Assembly: GCA_032207245.1 (NCBI GenBank) | Contig: CM063505.1 | Span: forward strand, 178,050,717 to 178,114,716 | Source: Pardosa pseudoannulata | Lineage: Eukaryota > Arthropoda > Arachnida > Araneae > Lycosidae | Length of the DNA: 64,000 nt | Direction of reading: 5' to 3' | Part shown: piece after piece, positions 1 to 11,118 of the stretch | Layout of the letters: the number at the start of each line of letters is the position of its first letter | Numbering within the stretch: position 1 is the first letter of the stretch | The notes under the pieces: model-generated | The model's input: the letters and a program-made list of their open reading frames with translations, nothing else | Database searches by the model: none | Told to the model about the DNA's origin: nothing | Made by a program: the position numbers and the translations under genes

Positions 1-182
1 TACCAACTTATTTTAGAATCGGATCGATAGTTTAGGAGAAGAAAAACTTTACTCGCTTTCCGTTTTGCTAACTCTAACTCATCAAGAGTCCAATATGGAT
101 GCCTCAATCCATTCCAGGTCCAACCGCTTCATAAATTCTAGGACAGACGGACAGATAACTTAGGCTAATATTCTACATGGGA
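1..182 (-). mobile_element. Helitron 5' end, cut by the window edge
   Basis: On the minus strand this starts TCCC just after an A, followed by TATTAGCCTAAGTTATCTGT and a stretch closely matching the first 150 bp of the complete Helitrons at 1548-2268 and 9952-10750. It continues off the left edge, so the hairpin and CTAG end are not seen. It is non-coding here. Confidence rests on matching two complete copies. Confidence 0.72.
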
Positions 183-375
183 TACTGGCAATCTCAGAAA
201 CATGTATTGAAAAAATATTGCTTATTGTTTTTATTTTAAAAAACCTTCTCTTTCTCCTAAAAATTCTCGAAGTCACAAAAAAAACCTTATAGTTTTATCA
301 TTTATCCTTATAGTTTAAACCTTATAGTTTTACTGTGTTATTTCACTTAGCCATACTTTTGGCTTTTTTAAACAT

Positions 376-1139
376 GTATATATATGAACTACTTCTAGAT
401 TGTTAAAATTCTAATAATCAGCAAATTTTAACTTAGATATTTAACAATTTACCAACAACTATATTTTTAAAGTAAATTAAAAATTTAATTATTTGTTATG
501 TATGTGAGGAAATATGTATTTCGGTACTAACGATTCACAAAGCAGGAAGCTTCCTGCAAATCATCGAAGTTTTCGTTTTCTTTTTTCATTCCATCTCAAT
601 CACGTTTACTCTGTCCAAAATAAGCGTTCCACTTGACGTGAATATTACACAATGTGTTAACAATATGTTCATCGTTTTGCTTTTATTTCATACCATATGT
701 CTTGTATTATTAGCGATTGAACCAAGGATTTTTTCATTTGCTTAGTTTTCTTTAAGTTATTCTTTAAGTCGGTCTCAGTCATTTACTATTTTGAAACAAA
801 ATCTCTAATTTCAATAACATTATTTACTGTATATATATATATATATGAACTACTTCTAACAAACTATTGGCATATAAGGAACAAGATTGTAAAAAGGCTA
901 ATAATCAGCAAATTTTACTTGGATATTTAACAATTTACCAACAAATATATTTTTAAAGTAAATTAGAAATTTAATTATTTATTATCTATGTGAGGAAATA
1001 TGTATTTCGGTACTAACGATTCACAAGGCAGGAAGCTTCCTGCAAATCATCGAAGTTTTCGTTTTTGCTTTTTTTTTTCATTCCATCGCAATCACGTTTA
1101 CTCTGTCCAAAATAAGCGTTCCACTTGACGTGAATATTA
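376..1139 (+). repeat. Local direct duplication (376-648 and about 838-1139)
   Basis: Two copies of about 275-300 bp lie about 490 bp apart. They share the order TATATATGAACTACTTCT, AATAATCAGCAAATTTTA, ACGATTCACAA and TCCACTTGACGTGAATATTA. The second copy has about 40 extra bases near its start. Both contain AGGAAGCTTCCT, a 12-bp perfect palindrome. No protein is supported; the minus-strand frame at 1013-1222 lies inside the repeat. Confidence 0.85.
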
Positions 1140-1547
1140 TCCATGAGAGCACACAATGAATAATTATTACCATAAAAGAGCATCATAGAATTAGTCCAGT
1201 ATACAGAGTTCAAACTATCCATTTTTTTTACATCTGCCTACGCGGTCGCGCGTGCTAATGTAAAGTATTTTTACGCGCTGTCGTTTCAGTTGTCTTTCGG
1301 GGGCACGATGCGCAATGATTCACTATGATTAAATGAGACAACGACACCTTTCGATAGCTAATAAAATATTAACGGCATGAATGACGACAGCATGAAAATA
1401 GTCGAACACACACACATCCTTAATTTCTTTAACAAAAAGTAAAATGTTGACATCTAAACTTCAGTTCAGGTAAAATTGTAGCTCTTAAAAATAAATCAAA
1501 TCGATATTGAATTGAAAAAAAATTTTTTTTAATGTTTATTACTTTAA

Positions 1548-2268
1548 CTAGTATATAGCCCGTCCTATGACGGTATTAGTAAAATTTTTAATTTTCCAGA
1601 ATTGTAAAGTACCCTATGAGGCAGGCAATAAAATGGTTTGTTTGTTGACTGAGAATTATCTGGCACACGCTTGATAATTTTTGTGTCTCCATACTCCTCT
1701 AAAGTCTCCCGATACTGTGAATGCAGTTTAGAATCACGTTGAATTCATTTAAGACTCCTAGACTTTTATGAAAAGAATTTGTTGTTAATACCGGCGATAA
1801 AATTTTCATTGCAACAAAAAATAATCGATGATTAAATCTCAAATTATCACCTATATACGTAATCTATTATTTATGCCAAATATAAAAGAAAATTATTTAC
1901 GTAATATCTAAGTTCAGTGATAAAACGTGTGAAAATAATGCAGATATTTAATTTAAAGTAAGAAATGATTAAATGAGATGATTAAAGGTGTGATATCATA
2001 ATGCTAGAAAAAAATGTAATTTTTACCTATTTATTGTGTGATAAACTGATAAATTTAATGGACTAAAAAAATTAAATAAGGCTTGAAATAATATCATTAA
2101 ACGCTCTAAATGGGGGAAGGGGTGGATATCGAATGAATTAAAGACTCGCTTTGAAATTTGCTAACCCTAAGTCATCAAGAAATCCAATATGGATGTCCCT
2201 ATCCATTCCAGGTCCAACCACTTCATACATTCGTGGACAGATAACTTAGGCTTTTATTATATAGGGGA
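1548..2268 (-). mobile_element. Complete short non-autonomous Helitron
   Basis: Read on the minus strand, the element starts TCCCC after host A and ends CTAG before host T, the classic A|TC...CTRR|T Helitron insertion. The 3' end carries a CCGTC/GACGG hairpin about 11 nt before CTAG. Length is 721 bp, too short for Rep/helicase, so it must be mobilised in trans. It matches 9952-10750 along its length, in opposite orientation. Its 3' quarter encodes a reverse-transcriptase-like fragment, listed separately. Confidence 0.85.
1565..1738 (-). pseudogene. BEL/Pao-like reverse transcriptase fragment inside Helitron
   Basis: The minus strand reads about 57 open codons ending at TAG inside the Helitron terminal hairpin. 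It contains RDSKLHSQYR, an EEY motif, a charged II..VPDN stretch and FYCLPHRVL. In BEL/Pao polymerases the start of the RT domain has the pattern R..L...Y...M.EY......V.....YYLPHH.V, and this fragment follows it. Only the first part of the RT domain is present; catalytic aspartates are absent. The copy at 10557-10750 reads the same way. I infer capture of a retrotransposon fragment by an ancestral Helitron; a chance match is possible. Confidence 0.5.
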
Positions 2269-2269
2269 T

Positions 2270-3067
2270 AATTTGCTTGACTTGAACGAACTATATATCA
2301 ATTGCAAGGTCTTTATATGAGTGATATAAATATTTCCATGATCGTTTTATAACAGGTGTGAAATGTCATAAAATAACATCTACTTCAAGTACATATAAAA
2401 TTTAAAAATTTAGATTTAATAATTTCAGAGATATACCGATTTCTAACAGTGCAAATAATGTTCATAATAATCCCCTGTCAATGATTGACGACGTTAATGT
2501 TCGTTATATTCAGAATTTACGTTACTTAGAGTTTGGAAGAGGATTTAATATACATGGGGACCTTTAGTGGTAACAAAGAATGTTTCTACTCAAAAATTCT
2601 ATAGATAAAACCGTATGAATTTTTCTAAAGAACAAATATTACCTACAAACATGTAGATAGGGATAGACAGCAGAAACATTCCCATTTCATTCTTTTTAAC
2701 TGTAAAAGTTGCTTTAAAAAGTTTCACTACGTGTCGCAGTACACGATTATTCATAAAATATAATTTTTGAGATCTTTGAAAATACGAATGAATATACCTA
2801 TGAAATTTTCATTATTTTATAAAGTCACTATATGCGGCTCTATTCGTGGTTTTTCTTGGACTTTTCTACCACTTCTAACAATATATCTGCTTTATACCTC
2901 TGAATTTTGTATTCATTTCCTCAACACATTTAAGAATATTTACATTATAAAAATCATTTCTTTTATTGGATAAATATTTGGTCACTGCGCCTCCCCAAAA
3001 CGCTCCACATTCGAAAATTGCGAATTTAGAACTTGAATGGCGTGTTGTTGTTGGACTTATTTTTTAT
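2270..3067. other. AT-rich stretch, no gene recognised
   Basis: No convincing exon, RNA gene or element ends are seen. The 68-codon frame at 2767-2973 is composition-driven and has no recognisable domain. Confidence 0.5.
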
Positions 3068-3069
3068 TA

Positions 3070-3561
3070 CAGTAGAACCTCGATTATCCGAGCTAAGTGG
3101 GACCGCTAATACCTCGGATATCGGAAATCTTGGTTAATAGAAACCATGTATAAAAACCTTTCGTGCTTGCGAATTTAAATAATTTTTAAAGTAAAAAACA
3201 ATAGAACATTCTTTTAGTGATAAAAACAAACATATATGAACTTATGTTTCACAGCTAAAAAGATTTTAAAACGGTGTAATATTTCTTGGAAGGTGAATGC
3301 TTTTGTGAGGAAAAAGTAAATGTGACACGGACAACGAAGTAAATGTGTATAATTTTTTCCAAGTTCATTTTGGAAAGGTTTTGGTTTGATTTGGAGTGCT
3401 ACGGTCTACTTTTTGCAACACGAGAGCTAATGAGACCGGGACCTAACCAATCGGCCATCGTTCGGCTCATTATGGAAAAGGAGAAAAAAATTAGACTTCC
3501 TTATTGACTCGGTTAACAGAAACCTCGATTAATCGAAGCTCGGTTAATCGAGGTTCTACTG
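3070..3561. mobile_element. pogo/Tigger-like non-autonomous DNA transposon
   Basis: Inverted ends CAGTAGAACCTCGATTATCC (left) and the complement of CAGTAGAACCTCGATTAACC (right) are flanked by TA on both sides (3068-3069 and 3562-3563). CAGT-starting ends with TA duplication fit the pogo/Tigger branch of Tc1/mariner. The right end also holds extra copies of GATTAATCGA. No transposase frame remains. A SINE copy is nested at 3379-3466, so this element is older than that insertion. Confidence 0.75.
3379..3466 (-). mobile_element. tRNA-SINE copy with internal deletion
   Basis: On the minus strand it starts GCCGAACGATGGCCGATTGG, like the full-length copy at 46001-46180, then jumps to the shared body GTCTCATTAGCTCTCGTGTT and AGTAGACCGTAGCACTCC. 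The tRNA-like B-box region is deleted. Flanks TCATTTTGGAAAGG (left) and TCATTATGGAAAAGG (right) form an imperfect target duplication. The copy lies inside the pogo-like element. Confidence 0.8.
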
Positions 3562-3940
3562 TATTTGAATGAATTGACGAAGTACATGTGTTACATATTG
3601 TAGTATAGTAATAGATATAGTCTAAATTGTAGTGCAGTAAGTTCTGTTCAACATAATTAAAACTAAATAAAATGAAATCGGGATAACTATTAATATATTT
3701 ACCAGAATACATATCCTCTATGCATTTTTGTAATATTCGTGAATCAAATATTTTTTTATATTACGTAAATACACAAAATACTGAAATTTTTTTTTCTCAT
3801 TTCTTAAAAAGTCGCTTGGAAATTACATACCTGCATTTGTCTCTGCAAATATTAATTGCTGCTTTCGCCCTAAATTATCTTTCATTCCATATTAGTTTCT
3901 CAAGGTCATGACCGCGGAATCGGAAAAATCTACCATCAAG

Positions 3941-4078
3941 ATGGCCGCCATGACAGCTGCTGTTGGGCAAATCCTTTCCTCCCAATCATTTATCAAATGG
4001 CAAATAATAACAGGAATTATTTCCAGCTACCTTTCTGTTAGATTATTTGTTCCGTACTGGAGAATTGTGATTATATGA
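3941..4078 (+). CDS. Possible small ORF of 45 codons behind a promoter-like motif
   Basis: The ATG lies in CAAGATGGCCGCCATGAC, which is both a good start context and similar to the YY1-type AAGATGGC motif common at animal promoters. The frame runs MAAMTAAVGQILSS and ends in a hydrophobic, aromatic stretch before TGA. It has no recognised domain, and a frame this short is expected by chance. It could also be a non-coding first exon. Confidence 0.2.
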   Translation: MAAMTAAVGQILSSQSFIKWQIITGIISSYLSVRLFVPYWRIVII

Positions 4079-4703
4079 TTCCAACAGAAACAGTCGTGTT
4101 CAAAGCTTCAGCACGTTTTGTGACGTTTTGTTAAATGAAGATTCACCCAGCATTTAAAGAAATTTTATGCTGATGGATTTCTTTTTTTGGTGATGCCATT
4201 CCTGCTACAGAAAATATGCTAAATATTCAAAACAAATCTATATCTAAAAATGTCCCTTTTCTCCTACTTTTTGCTTTTATCATACGAATTTACAATGAGG
4301 ATACGATTTAGTGTTGGGTTTCCTTCGTAACGAGCAAAGTTATTTGGAGAAAGCACGAGTTTCTCGGAGAAAATTACACGATTCAAGACATTACAGTACC
4401 TTTACTGGAAAAGTTTTTAGCAGGGAATTTTTCCTCTATTAAAATGAATTGATATTCAAAAATTAACCAAAATATTAAAAATCTTTTGAATCTAAAAATA
4501 TTAGACCATAAGCATATTGATGTGCTATCTGCTCTACATAAATAATGATTTAATGATTGTAAATGATTATGATTTTGAGAAGTAAGAAATAAGCTAATTG
4601 CTTTGGGGATTAATTCAATGGAAAAAAATCAGATATATTTACAGAGTTCATATATTAATTGAACATTATCTCCTTTATTGTATTTTTATAATTTATATGA
4701 ATA

Positions 4704-4773
4704 CGCGGTAGCTCAGTCGGCAAAGGCATTGATCATGTAACCGGAAGAATGCGATTTCCGATCCAAAGATCCA
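4704..4773 (+). repeat. tRNA-like sequence, probable SINE head or tRNA pseudogene
   Basis: GCGGTAGCTCAGTCGGCAAA is a good Pol III A box (TAGCTCAGTCGG), and GATTTCCGATCC about 30 nt on is a degenerate B box. A closed acceptor stem is not evident, so a working tRNA is unlikely. A TTAA element begins 47 bp downstream. Confidence 0.5.
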
Positions 4774-4819
4774 ATCCATCTAGCTCGTTAGTGACATCTG
4801 CAACACATGAAACAGATTC

Positions 4820-5167
4820 TTAACACATTGTGTGCAGGTACATTTTGCAGCGGAATTCTACCGGGAGCGGGCGTTTTTGCGCGTAAATTCTGTCACAATG
4901 ATCATTTTTGATTTTTATTTAAATCAACCTCCTCGTTCTGTGGTTCCGCATCGACTGATGTAAAAACTAGTTTTTATTTGTCTAAATTTTTCCATAATCT
5001 ATGTAGTAGACAAGAACATTCGGCTTCGTTTTCCTGCATATACCATTATTTTTGTACCCACAAACAAACTCTATTTTTACACTAACCCCTACTAGTACGT
5101 GACCCTCACTCAATCACCTCAATCGTCACAAAACGTACTAGTACGTGTCCCGCATACAATGTGTTAA
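4820..5167 (+). mobile_element. TTAA-flanked MITE (piggyBac-like), copy 1
   Basis: Starts TTAACACATTGTGTGCAGGT and ends CGCATACAATGTGTTAA, so the ends are inverted and both carry TTAA, the piggyBac target. Near the right end is the palindrome ACGTACTAGTACGT. The interior shares TTGCAGCGGAATTCTACCGG with the copies at 14502-14987 and 16955-17527. At 348 bp it is an internally shortened copy with no coding capacity. Confidence 0.8.
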
Positions 5168-6100
5168 CTGGAATGTCCTCCAAGTTCTCAAGCGATACCT
5201 TGGAGGTGGCAGGTCAAACCTAAGGGCCTTCTACCTGGTCCCTTTTTCGGGATTACTGAAAAATTGGGTTCCCCTTGACAAATTTGGAGAAAATATTGGC
5301 GATATTTACTAAAACACAATAATCCACCCAAACATTGTATTTCTTGATTTTTCTGACCGTTCAATTAATCACAATGTGCCATCGTAATAAAATTATATAC
5401 TCTTACTTAATTAAAGAAAACGACTTGAAAACCAGACATTTATATTTATGGTCAATTAATCCCTTAATAGTTTACAAACGCAACAGCTCCAAATTATTAA
5501 AAAACAGCCATAGAAAACCATTAATGGTTTGTTATGTCCAAATTTTTTAAGCATTGCGCACTTTTGATATATAAGAAAAAAGTGACACAAGGAGAGTTGG
5601 ATGCAAATAACATGTAAATTATAATATAGATACAGATTGTTTGTACACAGTGAGATCAGGAGAAAATGATATATACTCAAACTATTATCGCCAAGTTGGC
5701 GGGAACCCAATTCTTCAATCAACCCCCTTTTTCTAAATTACAAAGGCACATTTTGTTTTGTCCTTGGGAGTAGCGTTCACCGCCTACATGGTACTCCCTT
5801 AATAAAATGGTCGATGAATGCTTCATAAGCGATTTCTTAACAAGTGCCTCCGCGTTGTTAAAAAATTTCAAGTATATCTACTCTACATTATTTTTTCATA
5901 ATATAGAAGCCAATTATTTTTTATATTTTTAAATATTAATTAGATAAAACAAACTCGCTCTATTAACACAATTGAAAAGGTTGTCGTCGTTTTGACTATT
6001 TCCAATATACTGTGACGACACTCCTTTAGCTTCACAAAGAAGGTTTGTTAAAACCCAGGCTAAAACGACATTCTGTCTAGAAAATTGACATAAAAGTACA
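5168..6100. other. AT-rich stretch, no gene recognised
   Basis: Only short composition-driven frames are seen (5335-5722 on both strands, 5929-6120). A moderately GC-rich patch at 5164-5285 contains CCCTTTTTCGGGAT but has no element ends that I can define. Confidence 0.45.
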
Positions 6101-6111
6101 AAAGACTTTTG

Positions 6112-6610
6112 ATTCGACACCCCTTGGGATATCCGAGGTGATTAGAAGGTCTGACGCTACGTAGAAATGACAGACTGTCAGACAACAACGAAAGGACCAA
6201 TCGGAGGCAAGCAGGACGGTGACGCGGGAAGTAAAAGCGAATAAGAAAAGGCGAAAGGTGACGTCAGGGGCGTGAGTTTTCGCCGGGAGAAGGTTGGCGA
6301 AAAAAAAGGATGCAACAGAGAGGTTGCGTTGGTGTTTTTGGAGAGAAAATCTCCAGTTTTTTGTGGGACTCAAGGAGCCCATGTTGTATCCTGTACAACC
6401 GTGCATCTGTCAGGCACCTGACTGCAAATTGTTATTTAGGTTCGCCTCGAACCTGAGACTTTTAGGTCCGTACCAGCTCGTCCAGAGCCCCTGTGAATTC
6501 CATTCGGAAACTGTGTAAATAGCTTTATATTTTAGTCAAGAATTAAATTTGTTATTGTTTTAAGCTGTACGGGGTGTCACTACAACTTCAACCACACGCT
6601 ACGAGGGGAT
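6112..6610 (+). mobile_element. Possible solo LTR
   Basis: A GC-richer block of about 500 bp in AT-rich DNA. It begins near CGACACCCCTTGGGATATCC, has a possible polyadenylation signal AATTAAA near 6541, then GGGGTGTCACTACAACTTC, and ends near GGGGATACA. The ACACCCC/GGGGTGT pair and promoter-like GC content suggest an LTR, but clean TG...CA ends and a target duplication are not certain. The 74-codon and 109-codon frames here are treated as chance. Confidence 0.35.
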
Positions 6611-7899
6611 ACAGTAAGGTTACAATTCTGATCTCTAAGTTTCTACATATAAACTCTGACATCTGAAATTTTATGACTTTGTTTATTACATTTAATCAAA
6701 TATGCCCACACATTAACCCCATTATGTTTTATAACAAAAATAAAAAAAATGCCTTGAATTCCTATTGAGACTGAAATATGCCATTTTAACAGCAGTATCA
6801 AAAGAACATAATTCTTATGGGAAATTTCCCGGCATATAAAATTATTTTCTTATAAAAATTATAGAAGAATGTGGATTATTAAAAAAACTATACGATGGAA
6901 ATCTTCGAAGCATGCTACATAAAATTGGAATTGATCAGTTGTATGCATAAAAACATTGTTATTGTTTATTTTTTCATTTTTCTTAGATTTTTCATTTTGG
7001 GGGAAATATTTTTCACTGAATAAATGTTCAAAAGCGTTCTATTTTAAGCATGCGTGCGTTTTGCTACAATCAAAAACAGTTTACGTATGAACTAGTAGGG
7101 CTTTTGGACTAAAGGAGATGTTGTTATAAACTCGTTTGGAAGTCAGATTGTTAAACAGAATTCTCACATAAGTGTGGGTTTCTTTTTACATCTGTACATT
7201 TAGAAATACTTGAGCGTTAGTCGATAAAAATATTTTTCTTCATATTAGTCCCTATTACACTATTCCGAGAGTTTAATAGCGGTTTATGCTTAAAAAATAC
7301 GTCGTTTGAGTAATTACTGTTCGTGCTCCACCATTCTACCCTTAATTGCAGAGCCATTTGATAAATTGAGCTTATCTGGAACCTGTCTTTATATTCTCTC
7401 TTATACCTTTATTCATATTATATTGCGAAAAACTGACAAATCGATTTCAGACCTAAAAACCTCTTTAATTTTTACCTTGAAAATGTTTTACAAGTTACTT
7501 ATATTTTAAGTAAAAGGGGAAGACTAAGATATGTTTTTGATAAGAATCTTTAATCTTATAATTTTACTTAATACAATATCTTTTTTTATTTTTCACTGCT
7601 GAAGTTACCATTTTCAGTTTAATTCCTATTACTTATTTATTATCTTCTTTAATTATACACGCTAAAATTTACTCACACATAATTCTATTTATATGTTCAT
7701 TTTCTGTAATTATGCTAAAGTTTATGTACTTATTTACTCACATAATTATGTATATATAAGTGTGTGCAAAAATAATGTTACGTTGGCCTAGTGTTTAAGA
7801 AAGAAGAAATTTAAACTCGTTAAAAAATACATGGAAAAATATATCGGTTAAATAATTTTATAAATTTAAATGCCTAAGGAATACAATTGGATTTCAACT
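6611..7899. other. AT-rich stretch, no gene recognised
   Basis: No exon-like composition, RNA gene or element termini are seen. The frame at 7306-7509 has no domain. Confidence 0.45.
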
Positions 7900-8462
7900 T
7901 ATCATTTATAGATATGGATTGGATTCGGCGTCGGTGTCTCATATATGGCGACGTTCTTTTCTTTTCTCGTGTCCTCCCAAAAAAAATGGTATATCCTGCA
8001 AGCAGCAGATGCCAGCAGCGTTCCTTTCTTCTCCTTCTTTGGTAACAACCTTGACCTCTAAAAAAATGAGACTGTCTCGCGAAAAAACACAGGGACAACT
8101 CCAGAACGGCGAGGGGTCAGAATCCCCCAAACCAACTGGAACTTCTATTGGTTGGGAGAGGTCTGAAGTTTCTTTCTAGTTCAGACCGTCCTGTTCTGTT
8201 TGCCTTTGGTGGTGGCTGACGGGAAGATTTAAAACAATCTTTAAAGCACCAAATGTAACTTATTGTTACAGTATGTCCGAATGTAATTATATAAAAAATT
8301 TACCAAAATACCTCTAAATTACTTTCCTAATTTTAATACGATGTCGATATAAAGAAAAGGACCTCAGTAAAAGACTGAACTCTTGGGTTTTTCCCATCAA
8401 TAAAATTTAAACTTGCAGTTTTCTTTTGTCCATTTCCAGTCCCTCGATATTGTAACGTCACA
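7900..8462. mobile_element. Possible LTR or other retroelement relic
   Basis: A GC-richer island. It contains CTATTGGTTGG (an inverted CCAAT box) near 8145, an AATAAAA signal near 8400 and an end GTAACGTCACA at about 8453-8462. This order resembles U3-R-U5 of an LTR, but the TG start is not resolved. The overlapping frames at 7874-8179 on both strands have no recognisable domain. Confidence 0.3.
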
Positions 8463-9300
8463 GATCTAAAATAGGTAGCGTTTGGTAGCGTTATGGTCGA
8501 ACAGGGTTCTTAATAGGCCTCATGAGGATGACACATCGAACACAAGCGAGATGGAGAAGAAAGAAGGATTTATTTTGATGTATACAAATATTTACATCAT
8601 GTCATTGTTGCACGGTTCATTCATCCTTGCCCGCCGGACAACTCTCAGCGTCTTCTCCCACACCAAAAACGACGCTTGGCGTCACTCACAATCCCCCACA
8701 CCCCTCTGTCTTTTCGAGAGGTTAGGGAGGAGAGAATGGAGGTATGGGGACCCCCCCCCCCCCAGATAGAAAAGAACACGTTCGACTGACACCAGAGCAA
8801 GCCTTAATACACAATTAAAAACACAATTTAAAATAGTTTTTCACTAGCGTGATGCTATAGCATCCATGCTTTTCAATTCGACCCCTGAACGCTGATTTTG
8901 TTATTTACAGTAATCGACTGCATCACTGATAAACCACACAAACTCGTGTTGCCACGCTGCTCCCCCGCAATTTCCAGGAATTGCAGGACCAGCTGGTTGG
9001 CGATTGATACCAGCTACCCCAGGCTACCTATCAGCACCTTGGAGACAATATTACTAGACTGGTTTGATTTGGTTTGATGTGCTATAGTCTACTTTTCTAC
9101 AACACGAGAGCTAATGAGATTGGGACCTACAACTTAAAGCCGATTCCGAACAATTACGAACATATATGCCACTGTGGGATTCGAACCCACGAACTCCTGT
9201 ACCGAATGCTATCACCCTAAACCAATTGGCCATCGTTCGACTTGGAGACAATCCTACAACGGATGCTGGTGGTTTTGAGGGCTAAAGGTAGTCCTACATG
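8463..9300 (-). mobile_element. GC-rich retroelement-like block, interrupted by a SINE
   Basis: On the minus strand there is an AAAATAAATCC signal near 8573, and the end AACGCTACCAAACGCTACC lies near 8477. A run of 13-14 C sits at 8750-8763. The composition contrasts with the surrounding AT-rich DNA. The SINE at 9050-9240 inserted into this block, as its target duplication lies in it. Family is not identified; it may be an LTR element or a fragment of one. Confidence 0.3.
9050..9240 (-). mobile_element. tRNA-derived SINE, near full length, 12-bp target duplication
   Basis: On the minus strand the head CGAACGATGGCCAATTGG is followed by a B box GGTTCGAATCC inside GTTCGTGGGTTCGAATCCC. The body reads GTGGCATATATGTTCG, then AATCGGCTTTAAG, the CTCATTAGCTCTCGTGTTG block and a CAAACCAAATC tail. 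The 12-bp CTTGGAGACAAT occurs at 9038-9049 and again at 9241-9252, a perfect target duplication. A Pol III-transcribed, LINE-mobilised element is the straightforward reading. Confidence 0.9.
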
Positions 9301-9352
9301 TTATTAATAGGGTTGTCATAATGCAATGTTGTTCGCAATGTGGCAATATATA

Positions 9353-9774
9353 TGTAAGGAAAATTCTCAGGGGTTTTCAAAACTTAAATCAAGGGCTAAA
9401 AATTCCCTCGCCATTTTGCATTCCCCTTTTTAACCCCTAACCTAAATTGTCCACTGGAGCTACAGTTTACGCCCTCAAAGAAGGGAGCCTGACCAATTAT
9501 AACTCTACATGGCACTAACGAACAATTTAGGAAATTTCCAAATAAAAAGGAGATACACGCTGTCGGAGGCAGATATTTTCCAGCAGATGTTGACCCAGGT
9601 GTTACGTGTCTTGTACATAGAACTTCATGCTAGCTGACCCTTTAGTTTGTCCTGTCCCTATGATGAAACGGGAACCCGTCCTCGAACGTTATCTTAATAA
9701 AGGTCTTTAGCTAAAATGGTATCATTTTTATGGCCATGACTGCAAACCTTTATCAAGAAGTCTGTCTCATTATA
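9353..9774 (+). mobile_element. Solo LTR, family A, copy 1
   Basis: Starts TGTAAGGAAAATTCTCAGGG and ends near GTCTGTCTCATTATA (TTACA in copies 2 and 3). It holds AATAAAGGTCTTT, a polyadenylation-type signal, near 9699. The same sequence recurs at 25193-25530 (minus) and 34351-34561 (plus). Each copy has TG...CA-type ends and no internal retrotransposon sequence, so solo LTR is the best call. The left flank is a short ATATATA and the right flank is a (TA)n tract. Confidence 0.72.
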
Positions 9775-9778
9775 TATA

Positions 9779-9813
<35 letters not shown>
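9771..9813. repeat. (TA)n microsatellite
   Basis: Interrupted TA dinucleotide run directly after the family A LTR. Confidence 0.95.
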
Positions 9814-9818
<5 letters not shown>

Positions 9819-9951
9819 TTTTAACTGAGCTTTTATACTAAGCACTACGATTCAATGAAGTAATTTTATTTAGAAAGGTGGTGGTCTTCACGTACAACTT
9901 AATGTCCACGCGAAGCTTTAATGTTTTTATCTCAACAGTAATAGCTCTTTA

Positions 9952-10750
9952 TCCCCTTTATAATAATAGCCTAAGTTATTTGTCCGTCTGTCCTGGAATT
10001 TATGAAGCGGTTGGACCTGGAATGGATAGAGGTATCCATATTGGATTCTTGATGAATTAGGATTAGCAACGTCCCAAATCCACCCAATCCATCAATTTAT
10101 TACACAATAAATAGAAGCCGAAATCCATCAATTTATTACCCAATAAATAGGTAAAAATAGCATTTATTTTTCTAGCACTATTTCGCTAACCATCTCATTT
10201 AATCATTGCTTATTTTAAATTATTTAAATATCGTCTGCATTATTTTCATACGTTTTATCACTGAACTTAGATATTAAGTAAATAATTTTCTTTTATATTT
10301 GGCTTAAATAATAAATTAGGTACATATGTGATAATTTTAAATTTAATCATAGATTATTTTTTGTTGCAATGAAAATTTTATTACCAGTATTGACAATAAT
10401 ATTAACAATAAATTCTATCTACATCCAGAGTGTAGTGGAAATGATAGTTTCATTCCTTTACTTCCATTAATTACTGTGGTAAAAATTTGGGAAGAACATA
10501 ACGATAATTTCGATGTAGCTCAGAAAACTTTGAATTATCTTCCTTAATGAATTCAACGTGACTCTAAACTGCATTCACAGTATCGGAAGACTTTAGAGGA
10601 GTATGAAGATAAACAAATTATTGAGCTTGTACCAGATAATTCTCAGTCAAAAAAGTCAAACCATTTTTTTTATCTGCCTTATAGGGTACTTTGCAATTCT
10701 GGAAAATTAAAAATTTTACTGATCCCGTCATATGACGGGCTATTTGCTAG
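9952..10750 (+). mobile_element. Complete short non-autonomous Helitron
   Basis: Host A, then TCCCCTTTATAATAATAGCC at the 5' end. At the 3' end the perfect 16-nt palindrome CCCGTCATATGACGGG (10724-10739) is followed by CTATTTGCTAG and host T. These are textbook Helitron termini. The element is 799 bp, has no Rep/helicase, and matches 1548-2268 throughout. Two ATCCATCAATTTATTAC repeats lie near 10087-10140. The 60-codon frame at 9878-10060 crosses the boundary and is spurious. Confidence 0.88.
10557..10750 (+). pseudogene. BEL/Pao-like reverse transcriptase fragment inside Helitron
   Basis: An open stretch reads RDSKLHSQYRKTLEEYED, then IIELVPDN and FFYLPYRVLCNSGK, and runs through the terminal hairpin. 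The order R..L...Y...EEY....V....YLP matches the start of the BEL/Pao RT domain. The frame stays open in both Helitron copies despite many substitutions between them. No start codon or catalytic motif is present, so no working enzyme can be made from it. Confidence 0.5.
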
Positions 10751-11118
10751 TCAAAGAGGAAACACTGGGAACCTAATTATCTACGAGACACTGACTTTTT
10801 TGGCGGTAGGGGATATTATTATTTTTTACACATAGGTAAAGAAATATCTTGTGCATTGAACTAGTTGTAGCTTTGTCCTAAGATGTTTTCAATGCTATCT
10901 GTTGATCAATTTTAAGAGTTTGGATTTATTTATAGACTTACTTCTAGAGTGTATAATAAGTGCATAAACAATAAGGAAGGTTTTTATACCGATATAGTTC
11001 ATCGTGCACATAAAAATGCTTATTTCATGAGGCAGTGTATTTTTATTTATTTTTTTAGTGGAGGGGGGGCCTCTTAAACTTTTTAAGACTCCAATGATTT
11101 TTTTAATCTGTTAATATG

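Noticed and set aside
4704..4773. Functional tRNA gene
   Set aside because: The A box is good, but the B box is degenerate and the arms do not close as a cloverleaf.
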